Assembly: GCA_023053685.1 (NCBI GenBank) | Contig: JALIGW010000005.1 | Span: 19,056,001-19,120,000, forward strand | Source: Diadophis punctatus similis | Taxonomy: Eukaryota > Chordata > Lepidosauria > Squamata > Dipsadidae | Direction of reading: 5' to 3' | Length of the DNA stretch: 64,000 nt | Shown here: positions 1-10,398 of the stretch, in pieces | How the letters are laid out: every line of letters begins with the position of its first letter | How positions within the stretch are numbered: position 1 is the stretch's first letter | Made by a program: the position numbers and the translations under genes | Notes under the pieces: model-generated | Databases searched by the model: none | Told to the model about the DNA's origin: nothing | What the model saw: only the letters and a program-made list of their open reading frames with translations

Positions 1-59
<59 letters not shown>

Positions 60-290
60 TTTTGTTCATTCTTATAGGCCGCCCAACTCCTGCGGGACTC
101 TGGGCGGCGTACAACATAAAAGAAGAACAATTAATTAAAAACAGTAGTAGCGATTAAAACAATTATAAAAATAAAAAAACAACCTATTTAGCTCTTATCA
201 ACTAGCCATACCCTTCTGGGATTTGAACCTGGGCTACTTGCATATTAGGTAGATGTATTAACCTCTAAGTCACAGCCTCTCCTCCCTTTG
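1..290 (-). mobile_element. tRNA-derived SINE with L2-like 3' tail
   Basis: On the minus strand a tRNA-like head (about 290 down to 181) has a B-box-like GGTTCAAATCC. A spacer follows, then the 3' motif GCCGCCCAGAGTCC...GGGCGGC (about 110-75), and an (AAAT)n tail fills 1-63. The same tail occurs on L2-type LINEs and their SINE partners in squamates, so L2 mobilisation is inferred. The element may continue beyond the window edge. Confidence 0.7.
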
Positions 291-469
291 TCGGCTATAC
301 CAGGGGAAAGATTAAGATTCTTTGTCGGTAAAACATAAATTCAACAAAAAAATAGTTTGTCGCGAAAGTGACTGCCAGTGAAGGCTCCTGGATTGGGGCT
401 GAAAGACAAAAACGGAAGCAGTATTCTCTGTCCCATAATGGGGTAGACCAGGTTGCCCTGACAAAAAAC

Positions 470-630
470 ACTTAACTGAGCCAGTTACTTTCTCAGCTCC
501 GCCTTCATTAAAGCGGTATGTTTGTTGTGGGGGGGATAAGAAGAAAGGTTGTTATGTATGCTTCCTTGAGCTCTTGGATAAAAGTCAGGATGTAAAACAA
601 ACAAACAAACAAACAAATAAATAAATGAAC
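470..630 (+). mobile_element. Possible SINE/LINE 3' fragment with (AAAC)n(AAAT)n tail
   Basis: The stretch ends in a degraded form of the 3' motif seen on L2-tailed elements (TTGAGCTCTTGGATAAAA...GGATGTAAA), followed by (AAAC)n and (AAAT)n at about 596-627. I cannot define its 5' end. Positions 291-470 contain nothing I can name. Confidence 0.35.
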
Positions 631-660
631 ATAGTGGTCACTGGAATAAACGGATATTTA

Positions 661-739
661 AATAGATGATAGATGGATGGATAGATGGATAGATGGATGG
701 ATGGATGGATGGATGGATGGATGGATGGATGGATGGATG

Positions 740-836
<97 letters not shown>
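661..836. repeat. (GGAT)n/(GATA)n microsatellite
   Basis: GATG/GGAT units (about 672-738) pass into an almost pure GATA run (about 739-834). GATA arrays are the core of the snake Bkm satellite. The array abuts the 3' end of the Sauria SINE at 840-1085. Confidence 0.95.
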
Positions 837-839
837 GGG

Positions 840-1085
840 TGGATAGAGATAGCAATAGCAATAGCACTTTACTTATATACCGCTTCATAGTGCTTTACAG
901 CCCTCTCTAAGCGGTTTACAGAGTTCAGCATATTGCCCCCAACAATCTGGGTCCTCATTTTACCGACCTCGGAAGGATGGAAGGCTGAGTCAACCTTGAG
1001 CCTAGTGAGATTTGAACAGCTGAACTTCTGAACTAGCAGTCAGCCTGCAGTGGCTGCATTTAACCACTGCACCACTTCAGCTCTT
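840..1085 (-). mobile_element. Sauria SINE
   Basis: The minus strand reads a tRNA-like head starting near 1085 (GAGCTGAAGTGGTGCAGTGG). The squamate Sauria body follows (CAAGGTTGACTCAGCCTTCC, TGAGGACCCAGATTGTTGGG), with the 3' end TAAACCGCTTAGAGAGGG and GCTATTGCTATTGCTAT. It is full length compared with the copy at 52730-52968 and is flanked on both sides by GATA arrays. Confidence 0.92.
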
Positions 1086-1089
1086 AGAT

Positions 1090-1156
<67 letters not shown>

Positions 1157-1235
1157 GATTGATAGAGATAGATTATATCTATAGAGATAGAGATGAAGAT
1201 AGAGATATAGAGACAAAGAGGTAGGTAGGTAGGTA
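1086..1235. repeat. (GATA)n with degenerate GATA/GAGATA and (GGTA)n
   Basis: Pure GATA units run to about 1158, followed by degenerate GATAGA/GAGATA. Four GGTA units at 1219-1235 are the 3' tail repeat of the minus-strand SINE that follows. Confidence 0.9.
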
Positions 1236-1532
1236 AAGTTTTCACTGTCAGTTGTGTTTGACTCTAGGGCACAATATTCATCCCTGTGGCCGAGGGAGCC
1301 AGTGTTATCCAAAGACAATTTCTGTAGTCATGTGGTGCATGGCTATACATCAAAAGCCCATGGGATGTCATCTTCCCACCAAACTGGTACCTATTAAAAT
1401 AATTCCATTTGCATGCTTTCAAACTTCTAGAATGGTAGGAGCTGGGGCAAGTAATGGGAACTCACCCCATTGCAAGGAGCTTGGGTCTTGAACTCCAGCT
1501 GACAAGCTCAGCGTCTTTAACCGCTGAGCCAT
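1236..1532 (-). mobile_element. tRNA-derived SINE with BovB-like 3' end
   Basis: The minus strand starts with a tRNA-like head (GCTCAGCGGTTAAAGACGC, near 1530). It runs through a body typical of a common squamate SINE and ends in GAGTCAAACACAACTGACAG, like the BovB 3' end, plus an (ACCT)n tail. The shared terminus suggests BovB mobilisation (inference). Confidence 0.75.
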
Positions 1533-1535
1533 TTA

Positions 1536-1596
<61 letters not shown>

Positions 1597-1600
1597 GTAT
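1531..1600. repeat. (GTGTAT)n microsatellite
   Basis: About eleven tandem copies of a TGTATG hexamer lie directly at the 5' side of the minus-strand SINE. Confidence 0.95.
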
Positions 1601-1607
1601 TCATTCA

Positions 1608-1725
1608 TGCTGGTAATGAAACAGCTGCAGGAAGAGAAGCCAGCTCACAGAGCATCAAGAACTCAACAATTCAACTTAAGCTTATATAGATTCTCTTCCT
1701 GCAGCTATTTCATTACCAACATGAA
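1608..1725. mobile_element. Inverted pair of a short retroelement end (possibly Penelope-like)
   Basis: The left arm contains GGTAATGAAACAGCTGCAGG. The right arm, about 1690-1722, is its reverse complement with few mismatches, separated by about 40 bp. The left arm continues into CAGCTCACAGAGCATCAAG, matching the minus strand of the repeat at 15495-15960. Penelope-like elements often carry inverted terminal copies, but this family assignment is an inference. Confidence 0.4.
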
Positions 1726-2369
1726 AGATTTCTGTATGAGCCATGCAGCACGCAGTGATTCCTATACCTATCTCCAGGCTTAATGCTTACTAAATGCCAT
1801 TTATGATTTTGAGCCCACTAGAAGTTACAACAGAAGTCTTTTTTAAAGAGTAAGTAAACAGGCATCTTGTCACTGAATTAATTTCTTCCTGGATCAGTTT
1901 GTTTGTTTGTTTGTTATACCTTTTAATGCATGCTTTGGCTTCTCAGGGTGACTTGGTTAACTAGCAGTTTTAAGGGATGGTGAGAAATGCCACCTGAGTT
2001 CAAAGGGAATAGAGCTCCTATTAATAGCCAATGCTGGAAGGTAAATTGGTGTCATTGTCTAGTCAAGCAAAGGCCAAGGTTTCCAACAAGAGCTGGCATT
2101 AATTTTTAAATCCCTAAACAATTTGAGAGTAAGTTTCCCATGGACTCCTCTTCTCCAGTTATAGACCTGTCCTGACATCATCTTTTAATGTGCTGCTCTT
2201 GATGCTTCCAAGAAATAAAAATAGTTCAAGTGTCTGGCATGCTTTTGTGGGCTAGTAGCATGTTTATGAAATGTTCTTCCCAAAGAAATTAGTCTGATGT
2301 CTATATTATTAGTCTTTTTATCATTTGAAAAAGATATATTTATTTGTAAAGTCAATGCACAAAACATTT
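1726..2369. other. No feature recognised
   Basis: Ordinary AT-rich sequence. I see no repeat family, no long ORF and no RNA signature apart from a short (GTTT)n run near 1900. Confidence 0.5.
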
Positions 2370-2723
2370 TCCTGTCCTGTCCTTTCCTGTCCTGTCCTAT
2401 TCCGTCCCTTCCCATCCCGTCCCGTCCCTTCCCTTCCCTTCCCTTCCCTTCCCTTCCCTTCCCTTCCCTTCCCTTCCCTTCCCTTCCCTTCCCTTCCCTC
2501 CCCTCCCCTCCCCTCCCCTCCCCTCCCCTCCCCTCCCCTCCCCTCTCCTCTCCTCTCCTCTCCTCTCCTCTCCTCTTCTCCTCTCCTCTCCTCTCCTCTC
2601 CTCTCCTCTCCTCTCCTCTCCTCTCCTCTCTTCTTCTCCTCTCCATGCCACCCTTCTCGTCTACCCTCTTCTCTCCTTCCCTCTCCTCCTCTCCCCTCCC
2701 CTCCCGTCTTCTCCTCTCCTCTC
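2370..2723. repeat. Polypyrimidine tract (CCTGT/CCTTC/CCCTC/CTCCT)n
   Basis: About 350 bp of nearly pure C/T on the plus strand. The unit changes in blocks: CCTGTC, CCTTC, CCCTC, then CTCCT. All long ORFs here are low-complexity artefacts. Mirror-symmetric homopurine/homopyrimidine DNA of this length can form triplexes. Confidence 0.95.
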
Positions 2724-3390
2724 AAAAGGTTTTGTCCCAATTTTCTCCAATGCAGTTTTTTTCCTTACTCTTGGTATTACCGATATGTTTCTTCTTTTAT
2801 ATAGTTTTAATTTTTCCATTAAAAAAATCCAATAGCATTATTTATTGTAAGTAAATTAATAGATCATACTCATCTTAAAATAATTCTCATAGCCCTTCAA
2901 CTATTTTAAAGCAAAAATCCTTTAAATATAGCTCACTCATTGGTTCAGTGAAGGAATAATGTATGAATCTTTTTCTTTATCTCTCTGTCCCTAACCTTAC
3001 CTTCAAACTCTAAAATCACTGTTGCAAGGACTAATGAAGAGATCTTATGGATAAAATGTCAATATTAATAAAAGCAGTAACTTACATTTGCAGTATTCGC
3101 CATTGATTGGCTATCCTCCTTTCCTTGGAGTGAAATAAAACTCCATGTGGCTGACATTAGTTAATTTGGAATATAGGAAGCCATTTAATTTGTATAGTTA
3201 GAAATGCAAGCAAAACAGAAGATCTGTGCAGACTTTCATAATTAAATTGGCATTTGATCTTATGGAGAGATCAGTGGGTAAGATAGCCACAATTATAATA
3301 CTACAGGATAATTTTACTGAAGATATTTGTGTTGGTTTATCTTTGTTGCATATTTATAATGCCAATAAATCTAAGTGGAAGCTTAAGTTT
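2724..3390. other. No feature recognised
   Basis: AT-rich sequence without a recognisable repeat or credible coding region. Confidence 0.5.
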
Positions 3391-3530
3391 GGAATCCAAA
3401 ATGCACAATACTTTGCCTTTGACTACATATTCTTATTTTAATGTTCAGTATAGGCTTCAAGCACACCAAATACTGAACATTACAGTAAGAATATGTAGAT
3501 TAAAAGGGGAAAGCTATGTGTTTGGATTCC
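3391..3530. repeat. 140 bp imperfect foldback (about 65 bp arms)
   Basis: The left arm starts GGAATCCAAA (3391) and runs through CTACATATTCTTA and TAATGTTCAGTA. The right arm runs TACTGAACATTA, TAAGAATATGTAG and ends TTTGGATTCC (3530). The arms pair over almost the whole length with a loop under 15 bp. It may be a palindromic miniature transposon or a hairpin-forming transcript source. Confidence 0.7.
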
Positions 3531-3580
3531 AGAATTGTTTTTCTCAAAAATTTGTACACATATTATGCAATTGTGGATTA

Positions 3581-3978
3581 CAGGTAGTCCTCAACTTATG
3601 ACCACAATCGATGGCAACATTTCTGTTTTTAAGTGAAACATTTGTTAAGTGAGTTTTGCCTCATTTTATGACCTTTCTTGCAAAAGTTGCTAAGTGAGTC
3701 ACTGCATTTGTTAAATTTGTAACATAGCTGTTAAGTGAATCTGGCTTTCCCCATTGACCTTGCTTGTCAGAAGGTCGCAAAAGGTGATCACATGACCCCA
3801 GGACACTGTGACCATCATAAATATGAGCCAGTTGCTAAGCATCCGAAGTTTGGTCACATGACCACAGGGAGGCTGCAATGGTCATAAGTGTGAAAAACGG
3901 TCATAAGTCACTTTTTCCCAATCCTGGTGTCACTTCGAACGATCACTAAATGAACTGTTGTAAGTCAAGGACTACCTG
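3581..3978. mobile_element. Tc1/mariner-type non-autonomous element, TA TSD
   Basis: The element begins CAGGTAGTCCTCAACTTA and ends with the inverted TAAGTCAAGGACTACCTG, flanked by TA at 3579-3580 and 3979-3980. The interior is rich in AAGTGA/TTAAGTGAA motifs and has no transposase ORF. The copy at 50248-50623 has the same ends and the same TA flanks but opposite internal orientation. Confidence 0.85.
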
Positions 3979-3980
3979 TA

Positions 3981-4783
3981 GTTGCCATTTATAGAAGTGT
4001 AGCATGATGTCAGTTTGTTCCAAATGTAGGAAAACATCAGAGAATTATAAAAGATGAAATTTAAGCCCTTTATTAAGTAGAAACTGGTACCTTATATTTG
4101 CATCATTTCCCCTGTTGGCAGAAAAAGGACACACAGCAAGAATATCTGATTCTGATCTCATGAATTTCCAGAAAGATGGTAAAGTAGCCTCTCACTATGA
4201 AATTGTCAACACTTCAGCAAGAATAAAAGCATTTCTTGCATGACTTATTTTGAAATGAAAACCTCCCCTAAACTTGAATGAAATGACTTTGAAAGGTATT
4301 CTTTGAAATCATTTGTGTACACTAAAAAAAACCAAACAATAATGTAAATTCGATTAACACACCGCTGGACACAAAGTTGAAGAGGCATCACAGGCTTGAA
4401 TGGCTTATGCAGTTGATTTCTATATTTTGAACATGAATGTGAAGCTCTTGTGGAAGAAGGACATTATATGAATTTGATTATTATTTTTTTAAAAAAACCT
4501 GAAATATAGTGGCATTTTTAAAAAAAGAAATAACCCATTTCATTTAAATGGATTGATTTTGATTCCTGATGTCAGCAGATAGATGTAAAGCTCTGAGCTG
4601 CTTTTGTAAAAGTCAATTGATATGGAGAACAGGTTGAATAATTTTATACATTAGGGAGGAGGGTTGGTCTAAAGGTTTAGTAAAATTTGAATTTAAAGTC
4701 CTAGCTTTGTTACCTGCTTACTATCCTCCTTAATAGTGAATCGCTTAGCTCTGAACAAGTAAATCAGTGGAACACAGGAATAA
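3981..4783. other. No feature recognised
   Basis: AT-rich sequence with no repeat family or ORF that I can support. Confidence 0.5.
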
Positions 4784-4920
4784 TGTCAAGCGCCAGGGAA
4801 ATCAGGTGAGTATAAAGATTTATTGCAAGCTTAAGCTCACTACAAGAATCTGACCAACTAATGGTCAAGAGAAATGTGCATGAGATAAGAGAGGCATTCA
4901 AGGTCATCTCCTACAAATAA
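4784..4920 (-). mobile_element. LTR 3' end remnant
   Basis: On the minus strand, polyadenylation signal AATAAA (4824-4819) precedes CTGATTTCCCTGGCGCTTGACA, ending at 4784. The region is clearly homologous to 12665-12877 on the opposite strand (shared GGTCAGATTCTTGTAG and GAGCTTAAGCTTG). A TG...CA-type LTR is inferred. The 5' boundary is not defined. Confidence 0.5.
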
Positions 4921-5440
4921 GGAAGCAATAAGTGTGAAAAGAAATAATATATAGGCAGAGAACTAATGCACAATATTTGATTTAAGTAGCAAGACTAAAA
5001 GCATAGCTGGGATTTAGAATTGCTAAGAATCAAAGTCATTGTATATCTTCGGAGTGATATGTACATTTCAGTGTTGGCACCATTACTGAGGAGACCTAAA
5101 CCCCTCCCATTCACTGTGGGCGTGAGAATTTACCGTAAGTAGATCCGCTCCAGATTATTTGACAAGATGGATTTCATTTAGGCATATAAGTCCCTAAGTG
5201 GCAAACTACACCCAGACCAGCTGGTGTAACCAAGTTATACCAAGCATAGCTTGGATCTTATAGAACAATAGAGTTTTTTTATTTTATTTGTTTAGTGTCC
5301 CTAGATCACCACAAGGGACAGTGCTATCCACTCCGGAATTCAGTTTCTGAAATTTCACATCCTGCTGTTCTTGAATGTAATGTCTTACATTTTGGATTAG
5401 GAAAGAATATAACTATTATCTGTTACATAAAGTTTATATC
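4921..5440. other. No feature recognised
   Basis: May include the rest of the LTR ending at 4784, but I see no boundary, internal region or primer-binding site. Confidence 0.4.
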
Positions 5441-5512
5441 TCTATCTCTATCTACCTACCTACCTACCTATCTCTATATATCTATATATATATACACACA
5501 CACATGCATGAC
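5441..5512. repeat. Compound microsatellite (CTAT)n(CTAC)n(AT)n(AC)n
   Basis: Short runs of CTATCT, CTACCTAC, TATATA and CACACA occur in direct succession. Confidence 0.9.
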
Positions 5513-5863
5513 ATATCTGTGTATGTGTGTCTCCAGAAGAATGAGATAAAAGTGGCTCACTATCTTAATTCACCAGCATATAAAAAGGAGGAGGAAATAA
5601 ACAACAATCAGATTCCATTATTATAATCAGCTCAATAAAAGGAGTTTCAGCCCTCCCGTGGAGCTGATTTCCTGGTCTACCTATCTTATCAGTGGGGAAG
5701 ACAGCAAAAACAGCATGTTAGATTTAACTGAATTGACATGAGAAAATGTATTTGTCTGGCTAAGGATCAAAATCAATTCAATTTATGAACTGATTGTAAA
5801 ATACAAGAGGACATTGATATATTGATTGATCGGGAGATTTGTCTGAAACACTCTGGGAGGGTT

Positions 5864-6060
5864 ACAGTGCGCGTGGTTTGATGTAATGTTTAAGCATCAG
5901 GTCAGAAAATGGACACTCTGAGTTGTAATCCTGCCTTAGGCACAAAGTCAATAGGATGACCTTGGCCCAGTCCTGCTCTTTCTCAGCCCTAGGAAGCAAG
6001 CAATGGCAAGCTATTTCTGAAAATCAAGTTAAGAAACCTGCAGGAATTAGGCCAAGCAAT
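5864..6060 (+). mobile_element. Degenerate tRNA-derived SINE
   Basis: Contains the recognisable body CTGCCTTAGGCACAAAG, GATGACCTTGGCCCAGTC and TCTCAGCCCTAGGAAG, shared with the minus-strand SINE at 24213-24463 and with 7484-7660. The tRNA-like head (about 5868-5925) is decayed. A (TTGA)n run follows at 6071-6125. Confidence 0.7.
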
Positions 6061-6070
6061 TGTTAGGAAT

Positions 6071-6125
6071 GATTGACTGATTGGTTGATTGATTGATTGA
6101 TTGATTGATTGATAGATTGATTGAT
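6071..6125. repeat. (TTGA)n microsatellite
   Basis: TTGATTGATTGA units with a few substitutions, just downstream of the SINE. Confidence 0.9.
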
Positions 6126-6189
6126 TTAATTAAACCTAGAACAAAATATACCCAGAAACCTGTGTCTGGAAGAGTTTTACAAATTAACT

Positions 6190-6500
6190 TTTTTTCAGGG
6201 GCTGCCACAAAGAAGAGGGAGTCAAGCTATTCTCCAAAGCACCTGAGAGTAAGACAAGAAGCAATGGGTGAAAACTAATTAAGGAGAGAAGCAACTTAGA
6301 ACTAAGGAGAAATTTCCTGACAGTTAGAACAATTAATCAGTCGAACAACTTGCTTCCAGAAGTTAGGAATGCTCCAACACTGGAAGTTTTTAAGAAGATG
6401 TTGGATAACCATTTGTCTGAAGTGGTGTAGGGTTTCCTGCCTAAGCAGGGGGTTGGACTAGAAGACCTCCAAGGTCCCTTCCAACTCTGTTATTCTAACT
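6190..6500 (+). mobile_element. CR1-L3 LINE, 3' end
   Basis: Last part of the ORF2 coding region (GGGCTGCCACAAAGAAGAGG) plus the 3' UTR (CCAGAAGTTAGGAATGCTCC, GGTTGGACTAGAAGACCTCC, CCTTCCAACTCTGTTATTCT). The 5' part is missing, as is usual for CR1. The hAT hotspot octamer is present but empty here, reading GTGTAGGG at about 6425-6432. Confidence 0.9.
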
Positions 6501-6679
6501 TACATAAACAAACTGGTGTGGGTAGAAATAAACTTTTAGAAGAAGTCTATATTTTATGTGAAATGGCATAATTGATATCTTTTTTAATATATTGTGTTTT
6601 CTTATATGTGATTGCTTTATGTTTGCAAGCTGCTGAGAATCCATGCTTAATCTATTGGGATATATAGTACAGATGGTCT

Positions 6680-6743
6680 ATACATACATACATACATACA
6701 TACATACATACATACATACATACATACATACATACATACATAA

Positions 6744-6818
<75 letters not shown>

Positions 6819-6887
6819 ACAAACAAACAAACAAACAAATAAACAAACAAACAAACAAACAAACAAACAAACAAACAAACAAACAAA
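6680..6887. repeat. Compound microsatellite (TACA)n(AAAT)n(AAAC)n
   Basis: Three pure tetranucleotide blocks follow one another: TACA (to about 6742), AAAT (to about 6818) and AAAC (to about 6887). The apparent Tyr/Leu/Phe/Cys-rich ORFs on the minus strand are microsatellite artefacts. Confidence 0.97.
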
Positions 6888-6959
6888 TAGTGTCATTTGT
6901 CATCGGGTACCTGTATGTTTAAATAATGATATTATAATTGCACAAGATGCTCCCATAAC

Positions 6960-6983
6960 CATATATATATATATATATATATA
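6960..6983. repeat. (AT)12
   Basis: Pure dinucleotide run. Confidence 0.95.
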
Positions 6984-7452
6984 ATGGGGAGGGGCGACAT
7001 AGTCTCTTTGATCTTGGAAGAAATGCTCCATGCTTAATAGCACAATTTAGGATTGTAACTCGTGAAATTATTTAATCCCTTCCTAAAAACTTGGCCACCA
7101 TTATATATCATGCTTCTTCTTGTTGTTCCTTTTTTTTTTAAACAAGCCCTAAGTGATAGTACTGTGCAGATCTTCGAAGGGGCACTTCACTTCCTGGGAG
7201 GTTTGATCAAAGTGCCCCTTCAAACCAACTGCAAAGAAGTATCCTGTGTCTTTTTCATTCAATAAAAGGAACTGCTGACTTCTTCCACTTGCTTAGCTCC
7301 CTTTAATGAAGCAGGTGGGGCTGTTAGATCAGCCTTGCCTCCACTCTTTGTTGAGACAGTGTGATGCACCCAATGAAGTATTTGCCTACGTTGCAATGGG
7401 GTGATAACTGTCTTGAGGTGAAGCGCCACACTGAGACGAATTACAAATGACT
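6984..7452. other. No feature recognised
   Basis: Contains a small inverted repeat (GAAGGGGCACTT near 7177, AAGTGCCCCTTC near 7212). Otherwise unremarkable. A 20 bp match to the mariner-like terminus (CAGATAGTCCTCGACTTA) lies at about 7454. Confidence 0.45.
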
Positions 7453-7483
7453 ACAGATAGTCCTCGACTTAATAATAGTTATA

Positions 7484-7665
7484 GTCCTGCCTTAGGCATA
7501 AAAGCCATCCAGCTGACCTTTGGCCAGTCACTTTCTCTCAGCCTAACTTATCTCACAGGGTTGTTGCTCTGGACAAAATAGGAGGAAGTAGCATTAGGTA
7601 CCGGTATGTTTGCCAGCTTGAATTATTATTTATGGAAAATAATAAAGTGAGATTTAAAAAATCTA
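7484..7665 (+). mobile_element. tRNA-SINE body with L2-like 3' end
   Basis: Contains CCTGCCTTAGGCATAAA, TGACCTTTGGCCAGTCACT, CTCACAGGGTTGTTG and a 3' part resembling AATAATAAAG-GAGATTTAAA. It lacks the tRNA head, where a scrap of mariner-like terminus is found instead. Family assigned by similarity to 5864-6060. Confidence 0.6.
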
Positions 7666-7675
7666 ATCTAAATAT

Positions 7676-7875
7676 AATACAATACAACAATAACAACACA
7701 ACACAACAATAATACGATATAATACACTACAATATAATACAGCACAACACAACAATGATATGATATGAGATATGATATGATATCAATCACATCACATCAC
7801 ATCACATAATATATAATACAATAATATATAATATAATAATATATAATATAATAATATATAATAATATAGTAATAT
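7676..7875. repeat. AT-rich simple sequence
   Basis: Degenerate AATAC/ACAAC, ATGATATG, CACAT and AATAATAT units over 200 bp. Confidence 0.85.
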
Positions 7876-8540
7876 TTTTCTTAGAGTTGGTGGCCCTTAA
7901 AAAATCCATATTCAAATCAAATCCATATTCAAATCATGTCAGTAGGACATTTGTATTAGCATGTGAAAAGCTAATGCAGAACAAGTTTATTTGAAAAATA
8001 AGGGAACATGACGTAATAATATGTTTCTCATGGATTTTCATCCCTAGCTCAGTCACAAAGCTTTCAGACCATCAACAATGAGCAAGTTTCAATATATTTT
8101 TCATGCTGACAACTACTTCTACACTGATTTGTGAGCTCAGCAAAAGAAATATGCATTAAAAATGCATGCACATGTTCATGTATACTATTCCAAATTGTCA
8201 TCTCACAGCTTAAGTCAAGAATCCTAAGAGACATGAATACAGTTCAGCTAGATGCAAATGAGAATGGCAAGAAGGTAGATCACTGTTGCTGGAACAATGG
8301 AACAGTGGATCATTCAGTGAAACCTATTCGATCAACAGGTCATCTGAGGTATTGTAAAGACTAGTTGATTTAGATATCCTATTGATTTGCTCCTTTGCCT
8401 TTTACTGGAAATCGTGAAGAACTGTATTGGGAATGCTTCCTCAATATGAAGAATCGATTAAGATTACATCCTGTGACCACAGAGGTTTTGGGTAGTAAGG
8501 ACAGCTCAAAAGGGATATTTCTTAGTGGACAATCACTTAA
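7876..8540. other. No feature recognised
   Basis: AT-rich, without a repeat I can name. Confidence 0.5.
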
Positions 8541-8782
8541 ATAGCAATAGCACTTAGACTTATATACTGCTTCACAGTGCTTTACAGCCCTCTCTAAGCG
8601 GTTTATAGAGTAAGCATATAGCCCCCAACAATCTGGGTCCTCATTTTACTGACCTCGGAAGGATGGAAGGCTGAGTCAACCTTGAGCCAGTGAGAATTGA
8701 ACTGCCAAACTGGTGGCAGCCAGTGATCAGCAGAAGTAGCCTGCAGTACTGCATTCTAACCATTGCGCCACCACGGCTCTTA
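8541..8782 (-). mobile_element. Sauria SINE
   Basis: Minus-strand copy with head GGTGGCGCAATGGTTAGAAT near 8775, CAAGGTTGACTCAGCCTTCC, TGAGGACCCAGATTGTTGGG and the 3' end GTGCTATTGCTATT at 8541. It adjoins the 5' edge of the CR1 copy that follows. Confidence 0.92.
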
Positions 8783-8936
8783 TGAGCCAGCAATGTGCTG
8801 CAGCTGCCAAAAAAACCAATGCAATCCTAGGCTGCATTAATAGAAGTATAGAATTAAGATCATGTGAAGTGTTAAAACCACTTTATAATGCCTTGGTAAG
8901 ACCACCCTTATTTATATTGGTAAGACCACCCTGGCA

Positions 8937-9892
8937 AATAGATGGGGAAGAAATGGAGGTAGTGACAGATGTTATTTCCCTGGGCTCCAAGATCACCGCA
9001 GATGGGGACTACAGCCAGGAAATTAAAAGACGCTTGCTCCTGGGGAGGAAAGCTATGACAAATCTAGACAGCATACTAAAAAGCAGAGACATCACCCTGC
9101 CAACAAAAGTATGTATAGTCAAGGCTATTGTTTTCCGAGTTGCAATGTATGGCTGTGAAAGTTGGACCATAAGAAAGGCTGAACTCCAAAGAATTGAGGC
9201 CTTTGAACTATGGTGCTGGAGAAGACTCCTGCGAGTCTCTTGGACTGCAAGGCAATCAAACCGGTCAGTCCTAGAGGAGATCAACCCTGACTGCTCCTTA
9301 GAAGGCCAGATCCTTAAGATCAAACTCAAATACTTTGGCCACCTAATGAGAAAGAAGGACTCACTGGAGATGAGCCTAATTCTGGGAAAGATTGAGGGCA
9401 AAAGAACGTCACGACAGAGAATGAGGTGGCTGGATGGAGTCACTGAAGCAGTTGGCCAGTGGTGCGTTCCTACTGGTGCGGACCACTCTATTGCACCGGT
9501 AGCGGTGGGCTGGTGACATCACCAAGAGGTTACCGACCCGGTGCGGTCAGTTGCTGGTCCCTAGGAACCGCCATCTTTTTTCAGAATTTCTGGGCTTTTT
9601 TTTCTTCTGCGCATGCGCGAAAGCAAAATCTTGCGAGGGGATGTGTGTGTGTGTGTGTGAGATTTTGGCAAAATCGTGTGAGGGGGTGTGCATGCATAGC
9701 GAGTGCTCATGCGCACGAAACATGGTGATGCGCGCACAGCGCACCGGTAGCAAGGTAAGAGAGCAACCCGCCCCTGCAGTCGGCGTGAGCTTAAATGGAC
9801 TCCGGGGGATGGTAGAGGACAGGAAGGCCTGGAGGAACGTTGTCCATGGGGGTTGCGATGGGTCTGACACGACTTTGCAACTAACAACAACA
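8937..9892 (+). mobile_element. BovB (RTE) LINE, 3' part, interrupted by a hAT element
   Basis: 5'-truncated BovB. It encodes the C-terminal part of the reverse transcriptase ORF (MYGCESWTIRKAELQRIEAF, LWCWRRLLRVSWTARQSNRS, IKLKYFGHLMRKKDSLE, RMRWLDGVTEAVG). After the hAT insert come the 3' end GGTCTGACACGACTTTGCAA and (CAA)n. The reading frame is open up to the hAT insertion at 9457. It lies in sense orientation within CR1. Confidence 0.95.
9457..9776 (+). mobile_element. hAT non-autonomous element, GGTGGGTTC family
   Basis: Ends CAGTGGTGCGTTCC and GCAACCCGCCCCTG, with 8 bp TSDs cagttggc (9449-9456) and cagtcggc (9777-9784) in BovB sequence. It contains GCCATCTT (YY1-like) and TGCGCATGCGCG (9608-9619, NRF1-like). 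It has a short (GT)n and no transposase ORF. Confidence 0.93.
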
Positions 9893-10398
9893 AAGACCAC
9901 CCTTGGAATACTGCGTCGAGTTTTGGACCCCACGATGTAAAAAAGATGTTGAGACTCTAGAAAGAGTGCAGAGAAGAGCAACAAAGATGATTAGAGGACT
10001 GGAAGCTAAAACATATAAAGAACAGTTGCTGGAATTGGGTATGTCTAGTCTAACTAAGAGAAGGACTAGGGATGACATGTTAGCAGTCTTCCAGTATTTG
10101 AGGATCTGTCACAGAGAAGAAGGGGTTGAACTATTCTCCAAAACAACTGAGGGCAGGACAAGAAGTAACAGGTAGAAGATCATTAAAGAAAGATCCAACC
10201 TAGAAGAACTAAGAAGAAATGTCCTGTCAGTGGAAACAATTAATCAGGGCAATGACTTGCCTTCAGAAGTTGTGGATGCTCTATCATTTGAGGTTTTCAA
10301 GAAGAAACTGGAGAGCTATTTATCTGGAATGATACAGGGTTTTCTGCCTGAGCAGCGGGTTGGACTAGAAGACCTCCAAGGTCCTTTCCAACTTAGTC

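Noticed and set aside
2185..2854. Long Arg/Gly/Glu-rich and Pro/Ser/Leu-rich ORFs on both strands
   Set aside because: They are translations of the polypyrimidine microsatellite in all frames.
6647..6903. Cys/Leu/Phe/Tyr-rich membrane-like ORFs
   Set aside because: Overlapping frames of tetranucleotide repeats.
9009..9443. 144-codon minus-strand ORF
   Set aside because: Antisense shadow of the BovB reverse transcriptase frame. The antisense ORF at 55984-56469 arises the same way.
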